Shown here: positions 17,294 to 25,577 of the stretch, piece by piece
Numbering within the stretch: position 1 is the stretch's first letter
How the letters are laid out: each line of letters opens with the position of its first letter
Position numbers and translations under genes: made by a program
Source of the DNA: JAYOEY01 sp038116945
GTDB lineage: Bacteria; Pseudomonadota; Alphaproteobacteria; MPNO01; UBA2964
Assembly: GCA_038116945.1 (NCBI GenBank)
Contig: JAYOEY010000002.1
Span: 124,001-188,000 of the forward strand
Direction: 5' to 3'
Length of the DNA stretch: 64,000 nt
The notes under the pieces: generated by a model
Told to the model about the DNA's origin: nothing
Databases searched by the model: none
Seen by the model: only the letters and a program-made list of their open reading frames with translations

Positions 17294-17389
17294 GGAAGGG
17301 AAACGTAAGCCGGTGCTGCGCCCGGGCTTCAAACCCGGTGAGGGACGTTAAACGTGTCTGGTGGGTTCGACTCCCACTCTCTTCCGCCA
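17294..17389 (+). tRNA. selC: tRNA-Sec (anticodon UCA)
   Basis: A 96-base tRNA with encoded CCA. The acceptor stem is 8 bp (GGAAGGGA with TCTCTTCC, one G-U), the discriminator is G and the T arm is GTGGG-TTCGACT-CCCAC. This gives the 8+5 helix typical of bacterial tRNA-Sec. The anticodon arm is CCGGG-CTTCAAA-CCCGG with TCA at 17329-17331. A long variable arm follows (ACGT-TAA-ACGT plus weaker outer pairs). The D arm is least regular: CGT and AGC pair with GCTGCG only if one A is bulged. It lies directly downstream of selB, completing the local selA-selB-selC set. Confidence 0.96.
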
Positions 17390-17420
17390 ATTTCCGACTG
17401 CTCTGTTCCGAGGATCCGCG

Positions 17421-18770
17421 ATGGACAAGCTCACGAACCAGATCGCGTCATTCGCCGCGACGCTGAAACCCGACGATCTTTCGGCTGAGGCGATCCGGGT
17501 CGGCACCCAGCATCTGATCGATGCGCTGGGCTGCGCCGTCGGCGCGCACGATTGCGAGCCGGCGGAGATCGGACGGCGTCTGTCGGACGGGCAGTCGCCC
17601 GGCAAGGTGGCGGGACGGCTGCTGTTCGAGGACCGGATGCTGCCGGCGGAATCGGCGGCCTTCGTCAACAGCTGCATGATCCGCAATTTCGATTTCAACG
17701 ACCGCTATCCCGGCGGGCATCCCAGCGACTGTCTCGGCGCGCATCTGGCGCTGTCGGGCGCGCAGCAGGTCAGCGGGGCGCGCTTTCTCACCGCCATGGT
17801 GGTGTCCTATGAAATCTTCGCCCGGCTGAGCGATGCAGGACAGCTCAGCCGCAACGGCTGGGACCAGGGGTTCAATATCGGCATCGCAACCGCGGCGGGG
17901 ATCGGCAACCTGCTGGGTCTTTCGTTCGACCAGATCGCCAACGCCATCGGCATCATCGGCGCGTCGAGCGTGCCGCTGCGCGTCACCCGCTCGGGCGAAC
18001 TCACGCCGTGGAAGAACGTGGCGACGCCCTATGCCGCAAAGAACGGCCTGTTCGCGGCGCTTCTGGCGTCCGAGGGCATGACCGGCCCGCTCAGCATCTT
18101 CGAGGGGCGCGACGGTCTGTTCCAGAAGGTCATCGGGCCGTTCGATCTCGACGCGTTCCCGACCGAAGGCGGCGATTACTACACGCCGGTCGTGCTGCTC
18201 AAATACTGGCCGATCGAGACCAACGGCCAGCCGGTCGTGTGGGCGGCGCAGGAGCTGCGCGACCGCGCGCCGCTGGACGAGATCGAGACCATCCATTGCG
18301 GCGTCAATAAATTCACCAAGTACGAGATCGGCAGCGAGCCCGAAAAATGGGACCCGCAGACGCGCGAGACCGCCGATCACAGCCTGCCCTATATCCTCGC
18401 CCGCACGCTGGTCGACGGCACGATTACGGTGAAGTCCTTCACGCAGGAGGCAGTTCTGGACCCGGCGCTGCGCCCGCTGATGAACAGAATCACGGTGGAT
18501 GTCGCCGACGATATGGAGGCCATCATGCCGGACCGGATGGGCTTCCGCCTGACCGTCACGCTGAAGGACGGGACGACGCACATTTCGGAAATCTTCGATC
18601 CCAAGGGCGATCCCAACAACCCGATGCAGGACGGCGACATCGAAGCCAAGTTCCGCGCCATGGCCGAGCCGGTTTACGGCAAGGGCGGGTGCGACAAGGC
18701 GCTTGCCGCCTGGTGGGGCATGAAGAACGCCGACGATCTGCGTCCGCTGATCGCGACGCTGGATAGGTGA
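17421..18770 (+). CDS. MmgE/PrpD family protein
   Basis: A 449-residue protein starting at the ATG at 17421, with GAGG nine bases upstream. It has the MmgE/PrpD pattern: DALGCAVGAHDCEPA near the N-terminus, FVNSCMIRNFDFNDRYPGGHPSD, GLSFDQIANAIGIIGAS and a late small domain with MPDRMGFRLTVTLKDGT. Family members include 2-methylcitrate dehydratase and cis-aconitate decarboxylase, but many are of unknown substrate. The gene follows tRNA-Sec by 31 bases, and no methylcitrate cycle genes are adjacent, so a propionate role is not supported by context. Confidence 0.88.
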   Translation: MDKLTNQIASFAATLKPDDLSAEAIRVGTQHLIDALGCAVGAHDCEPAEIGRRLSDGQSPGKVAGRLLFEDRMLPAESAAFVNSCMIRNFDFNDRYPGGHPSDCLGAHLALSGAQQVSGARFLTAMVVSYEIFARLSDAGQLSRNGWDQGFNIGIATAAGIGNLLGLSFDQIANAIGIIGASSVPLRVTRSGELTPWKNVATPYAAKNGLFAALLASEGMTGPLSIFEGRDGLFQKVIGPFDLDAFPTEGGDYYTPVVLLKYWPIETNGQPVVWAAQELRDRAPLDEIETIHCGVNKFTKYEIGSEPEKWDPQTRETADHSLPYILARTLVDGTITVKSFTQEAVLDPALRPLMNRITVDVADDMEAIMPDRMGFRLTVTLKDGTTHISEIFDPKGDPNNPMQDGDIEAKFRAMAEPVYGKGGCDKALAAWWGMKNADDLRPLIATLDR

Positions 18771-18780
18771 GAAAACGGGT

Positions 18781-19323
18781 CTAGCGTCCCGCTCCGATGA
18801 CTTCTTCCCACAAACATTTCGGCAAGGCGCCGGTCTGGAGAATGCGGGCCGCTTCCTGGCGTTCCGCCTCGTTCAGTCCCCGCCAGACCTCGTCGGCCCG
18901 GTTTTGCGCGTCGGGTTCGTTCCGGGCCGCGGCGTGTCGTAGCCAGGAATAGGCGATCGGATGATTTTCACTCGAACCGGCCAGTCCCATCGCCGCGCGC
19001 CGGATAAGCCGGACTCCATCGACGACATCACCTGAATAGATTTTCCCGATCTTGTACATCGCCGGCGCGTGTCCCTGACGTGCCGAGGCGCACAGCCAGG
19101 CGACGGAAAGTTTCGTATTGTAGAACGTGCCCTTCGTTTCGCGCGGAGAGCAACACAGTGCTTCTCCTACCTTGAACTGCGCGACCGGGTCGCCCTTTTG
19201 CGCTGCCCCGATATTGTTATCGACGATCAGCCTGTCCCGGGCGATGTTCGCGCCTTCGAGGCCCGCGCCGACGCAGCCGCCCAGCAGATGTCCCAGTACG
19301 GCAAGGAAGGCGAATTTTCGCAT
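18781..19323 (-). CDS. Sel1-like repeat lipoprotein
   Basis: A 180-residue protein starting at the ATG at 19323. From there the N-terminus MRKFAFLAVLGHLLGGC is a lipoprotein signal with a lipobox ending in Cys17. Starting 16 codons earlier would bury that signal. Sel1-like repeats follow (AAQKGDPVAQFKVGEALC, ASARQGHAPAMYKIGKIYSG, LRHAAARNEPDAQNRADEVW). A pair of Cys (ALCCSP) is notable. It is probably an envelope-anchored scaffold protein of unknown partner, convergent with the MmgE/PrpD gene 10 bases away. Confidence 0.75.
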   Translation of the reverse strand: MRKFAFLAVLGHLLGGCVGAGLEGANIARDRLIVDNNIGAAQKGDPVAQFKVGEALCCSPRETKGTFYNTKLSVAWLCASARQGHAPAMYKIGKIYSGDVVDGVRLIRRAAMGLAGSSENHPIAYSWLRHAAARNEPDAQNRADEVWRGLNEAERQEAARILQTGALPKCLWEEVIGAGR

Positions 19324-19476
19324 GTTGTCGGCTGCCCTTTTGATTCGATTTCTGCCAATCCTACCGGGCAACGCCCGCCGGATCGACCGTCAACCGGTCG
19401 ATTTTCACTGCCTCCATTTGTCCCGCCGCCTTGCCGGGCGCATAATGGACCAAACCCCTAACCGGAGACAATGGTC

Positions 19477-20325
19477 ATGGCGACGGCACAGATACGCGGG
19501 CTCAATATCAACTATGAAATCATCGGCGACAGCGGCCCCCTGGCGACGCTGATCACCGGCGGCCGGCGCGGCTATCGCGAGTTCATCCCGCTGGCGCAGA
19601 AGATCGCCGCGGAAGGGTTCCGGGTGCTGCTGCATGACCGGCGCAATACCGGCGCGTCCGATATCCTGATCGCCTCCGAAGAGACCGAGGAGGTTACCTG
19701 GGCCGACGATCTTGCCATCCTGCTCGACCAGCTCGGCGAAAAGCCTGCCTTTATCGGCGGCTCGTCGGCGGGCGCGCGCACTGCCATGCTGTTCTGCATC
19801 CACCATCCGGAATATACCCGCGCGCTGCTGCTGCTGCGCGTCACCGGCGGGGCATTTGCGGCCAACCGGCTGCCGGAAAACTATTACGGGCAGTTCATCC
19901 GCATCGCGAAGGAAGGCGGGATGGAGGCGATCATGGCGACGCCGGAATATCAGGAGCGCATCGCCGAGAACGCCGCCAACGAAGCCAAGCTGCGGGCGAT
20001 GGATGTGAACGACTATATCGCTCACATGGAAAAGCTGCTGGAGCTGTTCCTCGCCGGCGGGCACCTGCCGGTGATGAATATTACCGACGAACAGCTCGCC
20101 ACCATCAAGGTGCCGGCCATCATCATTCCCGGCAACGACAACACCCATGCATCGAAGAGCGCGGAAGACTGCCGCGACCGGATTGCGGGCAGTCGCATCC
20201 ACAAGCTGCCGGTCGAAGACGAGGACCGGCCCCTGATCCCGTGGGAGGAATGGGCCGTGCATGAGCCGGAAATCACCAAAGTGTTCACCGACTTCATGCG
20301 CGAGGTGGTGGCAAAGGGAGGCTGA
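19477..20325 (+). CDS. alpha/beta hydrolase, first gene of an aromatic catabolic operon
   Basis: A 282-residue alpha/beta hydrolase. GGAG nine bases upstream favours the ATG at 19477 over that at 19471. The nucleophile elbow is GGSSAGART (Ser in GxSxG), LITGGRRGYREFIPLA forms the oxyanion region, and a late Asp and His are present (IPGNDNTHASKSAED). Such enzymes cleave esters or the C-C bond of meta-cleavage products. It is followed within 22 bases by an extradiol dioxygenase, which supports a ring-cleavage-product hydrolase, but that is inference. Confidence 0.82.
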   Translation: MATAQIRGLNINYEIIGDSGPLATLITGGRRGYREFIPLAQKIAAEGFRVLLHDRRNTGASDILIASEETEEVTWADDLAILLDQLGEKPAFIGGSSAGARTAMLFCIHHPEYTRALLLLRVTGGAFAANRLPENYYGQFIRIAKEGGMEAIMATPEYQERIAENAANEAKLRAMDVNDYIAHMEKLLELFLAGGHLPVMNITDEQLATIKVPAIIIPGNDNTHASKSAEDCRDRIAGSRIHKLPVEDEDRPLIPWEEWAVHEPEITKVFTDFMREVVAKGG

Positions 20326-20347
20326 CGGCGGCGGCCCGGAGGCTTCC

Positions 20348-21349
20348 ATGGCGGATATCGTTCTCGCAATCGGCACCTCGCACAGCCCGATGCTCAACAG
20401 CGCGGCGGAAGACCATGTCCGCCACGCGGCGATCGACCGGGGGGAAACCGACTGGAAGCGGACGCTGCGTGACAAGGACGGCCGCGTCGCGACCTATGAC
20501 GAGCTGCTGTCACGGGCCGATCCCGAACTCGCGGCGCTGATCGAACCCGACCTCATCCAGGCGCGGGTCGAGAAATGCCGGGACAGCATCGACCGGCTGC
20601 GCGAAACGATTGCGGGGGCATCGCTCGATGCGCTGATCGTCATTGGTGACGACCAGCATGAGCAGTTCTTCGAAGACAACATGCCGTCGATCCTCGTCTA
20701 CTGGGGCGAGACGATCCCGAACAATGTCCTGCAGCTGCCCGACGATGCCGAAGGCTGGTGGAAACGCGCCCGCTCGCAATATCACGAGGAAAGCGGGCCG
20801 CGGGACTATCCGGTTGCCGCGCCGCTCGGTCGTCAATTGATTGAAAGCCTGATCGCGGACGGGTTCGATATCAGCCACGCCACGAAACTGCCGCGCGATC
20901 ATGGCGAGGGCCATGCGTTCGGCTTCGTTCATCGCCGCCTGATGGGCGATGATCCGGTCCCGATCCTGCCGGTGGTGCTCAACACCTATTTCCCGCCCAA
21001 CCAGCCGACGCCGGCGCGCTGTTACGCGCTGGGCGATGCGATCCGGTCCGCTGTCGAATCCTGGGATGAGACCGCGCGCGTCGGCATTCTTGCCTCCGGC
21101 GGGCTGAGCCATTTTACGGTGGACGAGGAACTCGACCGGCTGGTGCTGGACGCCTGCAAGGCGGGCGACGGGGAGGCGCTGAAATCGATCCCCGCCGCCA
21201 GGCTCAATTCGGGCAGTTCGGAAATACGCAACTGGATTGCGGTCGCCGGCGCCGCCGGACATCTGACCACGCAGTGGCAGGAATATGTGCCGTGCTATCG
21301 CTCGGCGGCCGGTACCGGCTGCGGCATGGCTTTCGCGGTGTGGTCGTGA
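20348..21349 (+). CDS. LigB-type (class III) extradiol ring-cleavage dioxygenase
   Basis: A 333-residue protein. It starts MADIVLAIGTSHSPML, the usual LigB N-terminus with an iron-binding His. IGDDQHEQFF supplies a second candidate ligand region and ILASGGLSHF the late active-site His of the protocatechuate 4,5-dioxygenase beta-subunit/LigB fold. It opens catecholic rings beside a hydroxyl group using Fe(II). No separate LigA small subunit is adjacent. It is placed between the hydrolase and the Rieske oxygenase with short gaps, so the substrate is probably made by the latter. Confidence 0.88.
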   Translation: MADIVLAIGTSHSPMLNSAAEDHVRHAAIDRGETDWKRTLRDKDGRVATYDELLSRADPELAALIEPDLIQARVEKCRDSIDRLRETIAGASLDALIVIGDDQHEQFFEDNMPSILVYWGETIPNNVLQLPDDAEGWWKRARSQYHEESGPRDYPVAAPLGRQLIESLIADGFDISHATKLPRDHGEGHAFGFVHRRLMGDDPVPILPVVLNTYFPPNQPTPARCYALGDAIRSAVESWDETARVGILASGGLSHFTVDEELDRLVLDACKAGDGEALKSIPAARLNSGSSEIRNWIAVAGAAGHLTTQWQEYVPCYRSAAGTGCGMAFAVWS

Positions 21350-21364
21350 CAGAAGAGGGAAACG

Positions 21365-22648
21365 ATGCTGTCGCGCGAAGATAACGATCTTCTGGTCCGG
21401 GTGGGTCCGGGGACGCCGATGGGAAATCTCTTGCGACGATTCTGGTTTCCCGCGCTGCTGGAAGAGGAAGTGCCGGTGCCTGACTGCCCGCCGGTCCGGC
21501 TCCGCCTGCTGGGGGAAGACCTGGTGGCGTTTCGCGATACCGAAGGCCGAGTCGGAATTCTCGGTGCTTACTGCCCGCACCGCACCGCCCAGATGTATTT
21601 CGGCCGCAACGAGGAATGCGGGCTGCGCTGCGTCTATCATGGCTGGAAATTCGACGTCGACGGCAACTGCGTCGACCTGCCGTCGGAGCCGCCGGGCAGC
21701 AATTTTCGCGACAAGGTGACGATCAAATCCTACCCCACCGTGCTTCGCGGCGGCGTGGTGTGGACCTATATGGGCCCATCCGACAAAACGCCCGAACTTC
21801 CCGCCTTCGAATGGTCCTGTCTGCCGGACGACCGGGTCGGCGCAACCAAGCGGCTGCAGGAATGCAACTGGGCGCAGGCATACGAGGGCGGCGTCGATTC
21901 AAGCCATGTCTCGCTGCTGCACGCCAATCTCGACGATGCGGGCGAGGGCAATTTCGGGCGACCGCGCGACGATTACAACCGCACCGACCGGCATCCGGTG
22001 TTCGATGTGCGGCAGACCGGTTACGGCATGCTGATCGGCGCGCGGCGCGACGGCGAGGCGGATTCGTACTACTGGCGCATCACCCAGGCCCTGATGCCGT
22101 TCTATACCATGATCCCGCCCCAGATGGCGGGGAACGACACCGCGTTTGAGCCCTATGGCGGCCATGCCTGGGTGCCGATCGACGACGAAAACACCTGGAC
22201 CTGGTCGTTCGGCGTTCACCCGCACAGGGCGTTCACGCAAGAGGAATACGACCTCACCGCCAGCCCGACGGGTCGCTGGGGGCCGATCGACGGGAATTAC
22301 CGGCCACTGCTCAACCGCGACAACGATTACCTGATCGATCGCGAAGACCAGCGCACGAAGAGCTTTACCGGCATCAAAGGCGTGCCCAACCAGGACGCAG
22401 GCATCCAGGAAAGCATGGGGCCGGTCTGCGACCGCACCCTTGAACATCTGGGCACCTCCGATGTTGCCGTGATCGAATGGCGCAAGCGCATCCTCGGCAT
22501 GGCGAAGGACCTGGCAAAAGGCATCGAGCCCGAGGAGCCGTTCAACGGCGCGGCCTATAACGTGCGCCCGGTATCCATCCTGCTCGACCGGGACGTCGAT
22601 TTCGCGGAAGGCGCGGCCGGGCTGATCCCCGGCATCGCAACGGAATAA
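21365..22648 (+). CDS. Rieske non-heme iron oxygenase, alpha subunit (phthalate-dioxygenase type)
   Basis: A 427-residue protein with GAGGG as ribosome site. The N-terminal Rieske domain has CPHRT and a second CVYHGW, spaced 16 residues apart, as required for the 2Fe-2S ligands. The catalytic domain has the mononuclear iron site in the segment NWAQAYEGGVDSSHVSLLH (His ligands) with the bridging Asp. The length and layout resemble phthalate 4,5-dioxygenase and vanillate O-demethylase oxygenases. No dedicated reductase is in the operon; electrons must come from elsewhere. It probably hydroxylates or demethylates an aromatic acid that the LigB enzyme then cleaves. Confidence 0.92.
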   Translation: MLSREDNDLLVRVGPGTPMGNLLRRFWFPALLEEEVPVPDCPPVRLRLLGEDLVAFRDTEGRVGILGAYCPHRTAQMYFGRNEECGLRCVYHGWKFDVDGNCVDLPSEPPGSNFRDKVTIKSYPTVLRGGVVWTYMGPSDKTPELPAFEWSCLPDDRVGATKRLQECNWAQAYEGGVDSSHVSLLHANLDDAGEGNFGRPRDDYNRTDRHPVFDVRQTGYGMLIGARRDGEADSYYWRITQALMPFYTMIPPQMAGNDTAFEPYGGHAWVPIDDENTWTWSFGVHPHRAFTQEEYDLTASPTGRWGPIDGNYRPLLNRDNDYLIDREDQRTKSFTGIKGVPNQDAGIQESMGPVCDRTLEHLGTSDVAVIEWRKRILGMAKDLAKGIEPEEPFNGAAYNVRPVSILLDRDVDFAEGAAGLIPGIATE

Positions 22649-22659
22649 GGGAGGACAGC

Positions 22660-23523
22660 ATGCCACGCCTCAAGGAACTGATTGCCGGCGACGAGCTGAT
22701 CGTGGCGCCCGTCGCGCTCAGCCCGATCATGGCGCGCCAGGCGGAGGATATCGGCTTCAAGGCGATCTATCTCAGCGGCGGCTCGCTCGGCTGGGTCAAG
22801 TGTGTGACCGAGGCCAACCTGACGCTGCCGGAGCTGTGCGCCGTCGCGCTCGACATCCGCACCGTGACCGACATTCCGATGGTGCTGGACGCCGGCGGCG
22901 GCTGGGGCGACCCCGCGCATGTCCATCGCACCGTAACGATGTCGGAGGCCGCGGGGTTCGACGCCATCGAGATCGAGGACCAGTTCCTGCCGCGGCGGTT
23001 CCATCACCATATCGGCGAGGAACGGCTGGTCGATACCGATTTCATGGTCGAACGCATCCGCGAAGCGGTGGCCGCGCGGACGAAGCCCGATACGCTGATC
23101 GTCGGCCGTACAAACGCGCTTCGCCCCTTTGATATGGACGAAGCGCTGCGGCGCGGGGAAGCCTACAAGGCCGCCGGGGCCGACATGATCTTCATCCATT
23201 CGCGCACGCCGGACGAAATCCGCACCATCGGCGAACGGCTGCCCGGTCCGCTGATGATTTTTGCGCCGCCGGACGGGTTCGCGACGTTCGAAATGTCGCG
23301 CGCCGACCTTGCCGCGCTCGGCTACCGGCTGGCGGCGTCTTCAGGGTCGGCGTTCGCGGCGACCCACAAGGCGGTGCGCCAGTCCTACGAGGCCCTGTTC
23401 AACGACGAGGAAAACCCGTATTTCGCTCCCGGCGAGATAACGCAGGAGATGCGCAAAGCGCACAAGACGGCAAGGCTCGACCGGTTTCTCGATATCGAGA
23501 AACGGACTATGGATTACGAATAG
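22660..23523 (+). CDS. isocitrate lyase/PEP mutase superfamily protein lacking the lyase cysteine
   Basis: A 287-residue TIM-barrel protein with GGGAGG upstream. It keeps the superfamily's Asp/Glu metal site (GDPAHVHRTV, AIEIEDQFLPRRFHHH). In isocitrate and methylisocitrate lyases the segment after IEDQ holds K(K/R)CGH; here it reads RRFHHH, so the catalytic Cys is absent. That points to another activity of the fold, such as an oxaloacetate/oxalomalate-type lyase or C-C hydrolase acting on the ring-cleavage product. It sits between the Rieske and CMD-family genes of the operon. Confidence 0.85.
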   Translation: MPRLKELIAGDELIVAPVALSPIMARQAEDIGFKAIYLSGGSLGWVKCVTEANLTLPELCAVALDIRTVTDIPMVLDAGGGWGDPAHVHRTVTMSEAAGFDAIEIEDQFLPRRFHHHIGEERLVDTDFMVERIREAVAARTKPDTLIVGRTNALRPFDMDEALRRGEAYKAAGADMIFIHSRTPDEIRTIGERLPGPLMIFAPPDGFATFEMSRADLAALGYRLAASSGSAFAATHKAVRQSYEALFNDEENPYFAPGEITQEMRKAHKTARLDRFLDIEKRTMDYE

Positions 23524-23587
23524 CCGGTCCTGCGCCGAATTAAACCGAACCGCGTCAGCGGAACACGCAAAACGAGGAACTATACAA

Positions 23588-24193
23588 ATGGTCAAGAAAC
23601 CCGATCTCACCGACATCCACCCTGAATCCGGCTGCCGCCTGCCGTTCGTCAAACGGGAGAAACTTTCCGGCGAAGCGTTGCGCGTGTTCGACAATCATGC
23701 CAATCCCGGCGGCGATTCGCTGGCCGGCCTGCAGGGGCCGGGCGGAATCAAGCTGCACAGCCCGAACCTTGTCGAATACAGCCAGCCGCTCGGCACCTAT
23801 CTGCGGCACCATGCGAAATACGAAAAACCGATCCGCGAATGCGCCATCCTGATCGCCGCCCGCGAGATGGACAGCCAGTTCGAATGGTGCCAGCACGAGC
23901 CGGAAGGGCTGCGCGTCGGCCTGTCGCAGGAAACCATCGACGTCATCAAGTACCGCAAGAGCACGGACGGCCTGCCCGAGAAGGAGAAAATCCTGATCGA
24001 TTTCGGGCGCGAGCTGATCCAGGACAAGCATGTCAGCACGGAGCTGTTCGCCAAGGCGCTGGACGCGTTCGGCGAAGAGATCCTCGTCGATCTGGTGATG
24101 CTGATGGGACAGTATTGCTGCACCGCGCTGCTGCTCGCCGCGTTCGAGGCGCAGGTGCCGGAAGACGCGACCGCGATCCTGCCGGTGGATTGA
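23588..24193 (+). CDS. carboxymuconolactone decarboxylase (CMD) family protein
   Basis: A 201-residue all-helical protein with GAGGA upstream. The CMD-like core includes RECAILIAAREMDSQFEWCQHE and FGEEILVDLVMLMGQYC. It lacks the CxxC of AhpD, so it is closer to the decarboxylase branch, though many such proteins are only annotated by family. It is the last gene of the 19.5-24.2 kb catabolic operon and ends at a strong palindrome shared with the convergent MFS gene. Confidence 0.83.
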   Translation: MVKKPDLTDIHPESGCRLPFVKREKLSGEALRVFDNHANPGGDSLAGLQGPGGIKLHSPNLVEYSQPLGTYLRHHAKYEKPIRECAILIAAREMDSQFEWCQHEPEGLRVGLSQETIDVIKYRKSTDGLPEKEKILIDFGRELIQDKHVSTELFAKALDAFGEEILVDLVMLMGQYCCTALLLAAFEAQVPEDATAILPVD

Positions 24194-24215
24194 CGATTAT
24201 CTTATCCCGATCCGA

Positions 24216-24241
24216 AGGGGGCGGGTTCCAGACCCGCCCCT
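24216..24241. repeat. palindromic intergenic repeat / likely bidirectional terminator
   Basis: GGGGCGGGT and ACCCGCCCC form a perfect 9-bp stem around TTCCAG-type loop bases, exactly between two convergent stop codons. Near-identical GGGCGGGT...ACCCGCCC palindromes are common between genes in alphaproteobacteria, so this is probably a REP-like repeat that doubles as a terminator. Confidence 0.6.
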
Positions 24242-25517
24242 ATACGGGATGGCGTTGAGGCTTCTCCGCCTCCGCCGTCGTCTCCAGATACCCGGCCAGC
24301 CGGTCCTGCCGCGCCCGCGCCCATATCCAGAGACAGATGCAGATCGCGGCGCCGCCCGCGACCGACAGCTGAAGACCGAAATAGGATGCCAGATAGCCCA
24401 TCATCAGCGCGCCGATCGACGGGCAGCCGCGGGCGATCAGCGTATAGAGGCTGAGCACGCGTCCGCGCATCGCGTTGTCGACCGAGTTCTGCAGCAACGT
24501 CTGCTCCGACACGCCGATCAGCGTGACCGCGTAGCCGGCGACCACGGTGCAGACAAGCGCGAACCAGAAGATGTCCGTCGCGGTAAAGGCGATGACGGCG
24601 AGCGCAATGATTATGATGGCCGAAATCAGGAGCCGGGTCAGCCCTTCGACGCCTTCGCGTTTCGCCATCACCACGCTGCCGATCAGCGCGCCGACGCCCA
24701 GCATTGAGGTCAGCCAGGCGAGACCGTCGGCCTTGAGGCCGAAGATGTCGTCCGAAAAGGCCGGAAACATGTCGATGAACGGTCGGCCGAGGATCGATGT
24801 GGTGACCAGGATGAACAGCAGCGGGCCGATCCCGGGATGGTTTCTCGCATAGCGAAACCCTTCCATGATCTCGGCCGGGATCTCGCGCGCCGGACGGCTT
24901 TGTTTCTTCTCTATCTCCGACACCATTTTGACGAAATAGAGCGAGAAGACGAAGATGAAATCGGCGACGACGGTGAAACAGACTGCGATGCCGATGCCGA
25001 GAAATTCGATCATCAGCCCGGCGACGCCCGGGCCCGTGATGCGGGCGATGTTGAATGCCAGCGCGTTGACGCCCACCGCCGATGTCAGCGCTTCGCGCCC
25101 GACCAGCGCATAGATCAGCGAGAGCCGGACCGGATAGCCGAACGACATGATCGTGCCGTTGATCAGGACCAGCACCAGCAGGGAATGGACAGTGATCAGG
25201 TCGGTTATCGTCAGGTAGGCGATGATGGCGGAAATCGTGCCCGAAATGGTCATGTAAATGCGGAGCGCCCGCAGCCGGTCCATCCTGTCGGCCAGCGCGC
25301 CCGCCAGCGGGGCAAGGATTATGTTCGGAAAGAAATCGGCAAAGGCCATGATGCCCAGCCATTTCGGATCCTTGGTCAGCTGCCAGGTCAGCCAGCCGAT
25401 GGCAATCCGCTGTACCCACATGCCGAGCTGCGACGCGAAATTGCCGGCCGTGTAGTTGCGATAGTTCGCAATTTTCAGGGTCCGCGCGATCGTTGCGAAC
25501 CCGGCCATCTCAGCCAT
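24240..25517 (-). CDS. MFS transporter (EntS/DUF894-like exporter)
   Basis: A 425-residue protein with about 12 membrane segments. The MFS motif A appears as GALADRMDRLRALRI, and LNSVDNAMRGRVLSLYT matches the conserved loop of the enterobactin-exporter-like branch. Substrate unknown: candidates are siderophores, drugs or small acids. It is convergent with the catabolic operon, sharing a palindromic terminator, and downstream of nothing obviously related. The start is not strongly supported, as no good Shine-Dalgarno is seen; an in-frame ATG three codons later is possible. Confidence 0.88.
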   Translation of the reverse strand: MAEMAGFATIARTLKIANYRNYTAGNFASQLGMWVQRIAIGWLTWQLTKDPKWLGIMAFADFFPNIILAPLAGALADRMDRLRALRIYMTISGTISAIIAYLTITDLITVHSLLVLVLINGTIMSFGYPVRLSLIYALVGREALTSAVGVNALAFNIARITGPGVAGLMIEFLGIGIAVCFTVVADFIFVFSLYFVKMVSEIEKKQSRPAREIPAEIMEGFRYARNHPGIGPLLFILVTTSILGRPFIDMFPAFSDDIFGLKADGLAWLTSMLGVGALIGSVVMAKREGVEGLTRLLISAIIIIALAVIAFTATDIFWFALVCTVVAGYAVTLIGVSEQTLLQNSVDNAMRGRVLSLYTLIARGCPSIGALMMGYLASYFGLQLSVAGGAAICICLWIWARARQDRLAGYLETTAEAEKPQRHPV

Positions 25518-25577
25518 CGGGAGAACCGGTTGCGGTGGGTGCCGGGCGGGGCCGACGGGATTTCCGGATTCTACAGT

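Noticed and set aside
17421..18770. 2-methylcitrate dehydratase of a propionate pathway
   Set aside because: Only the broad MmgE/PrpD family is supported; no prpB, prpC or prpE lies nearby.
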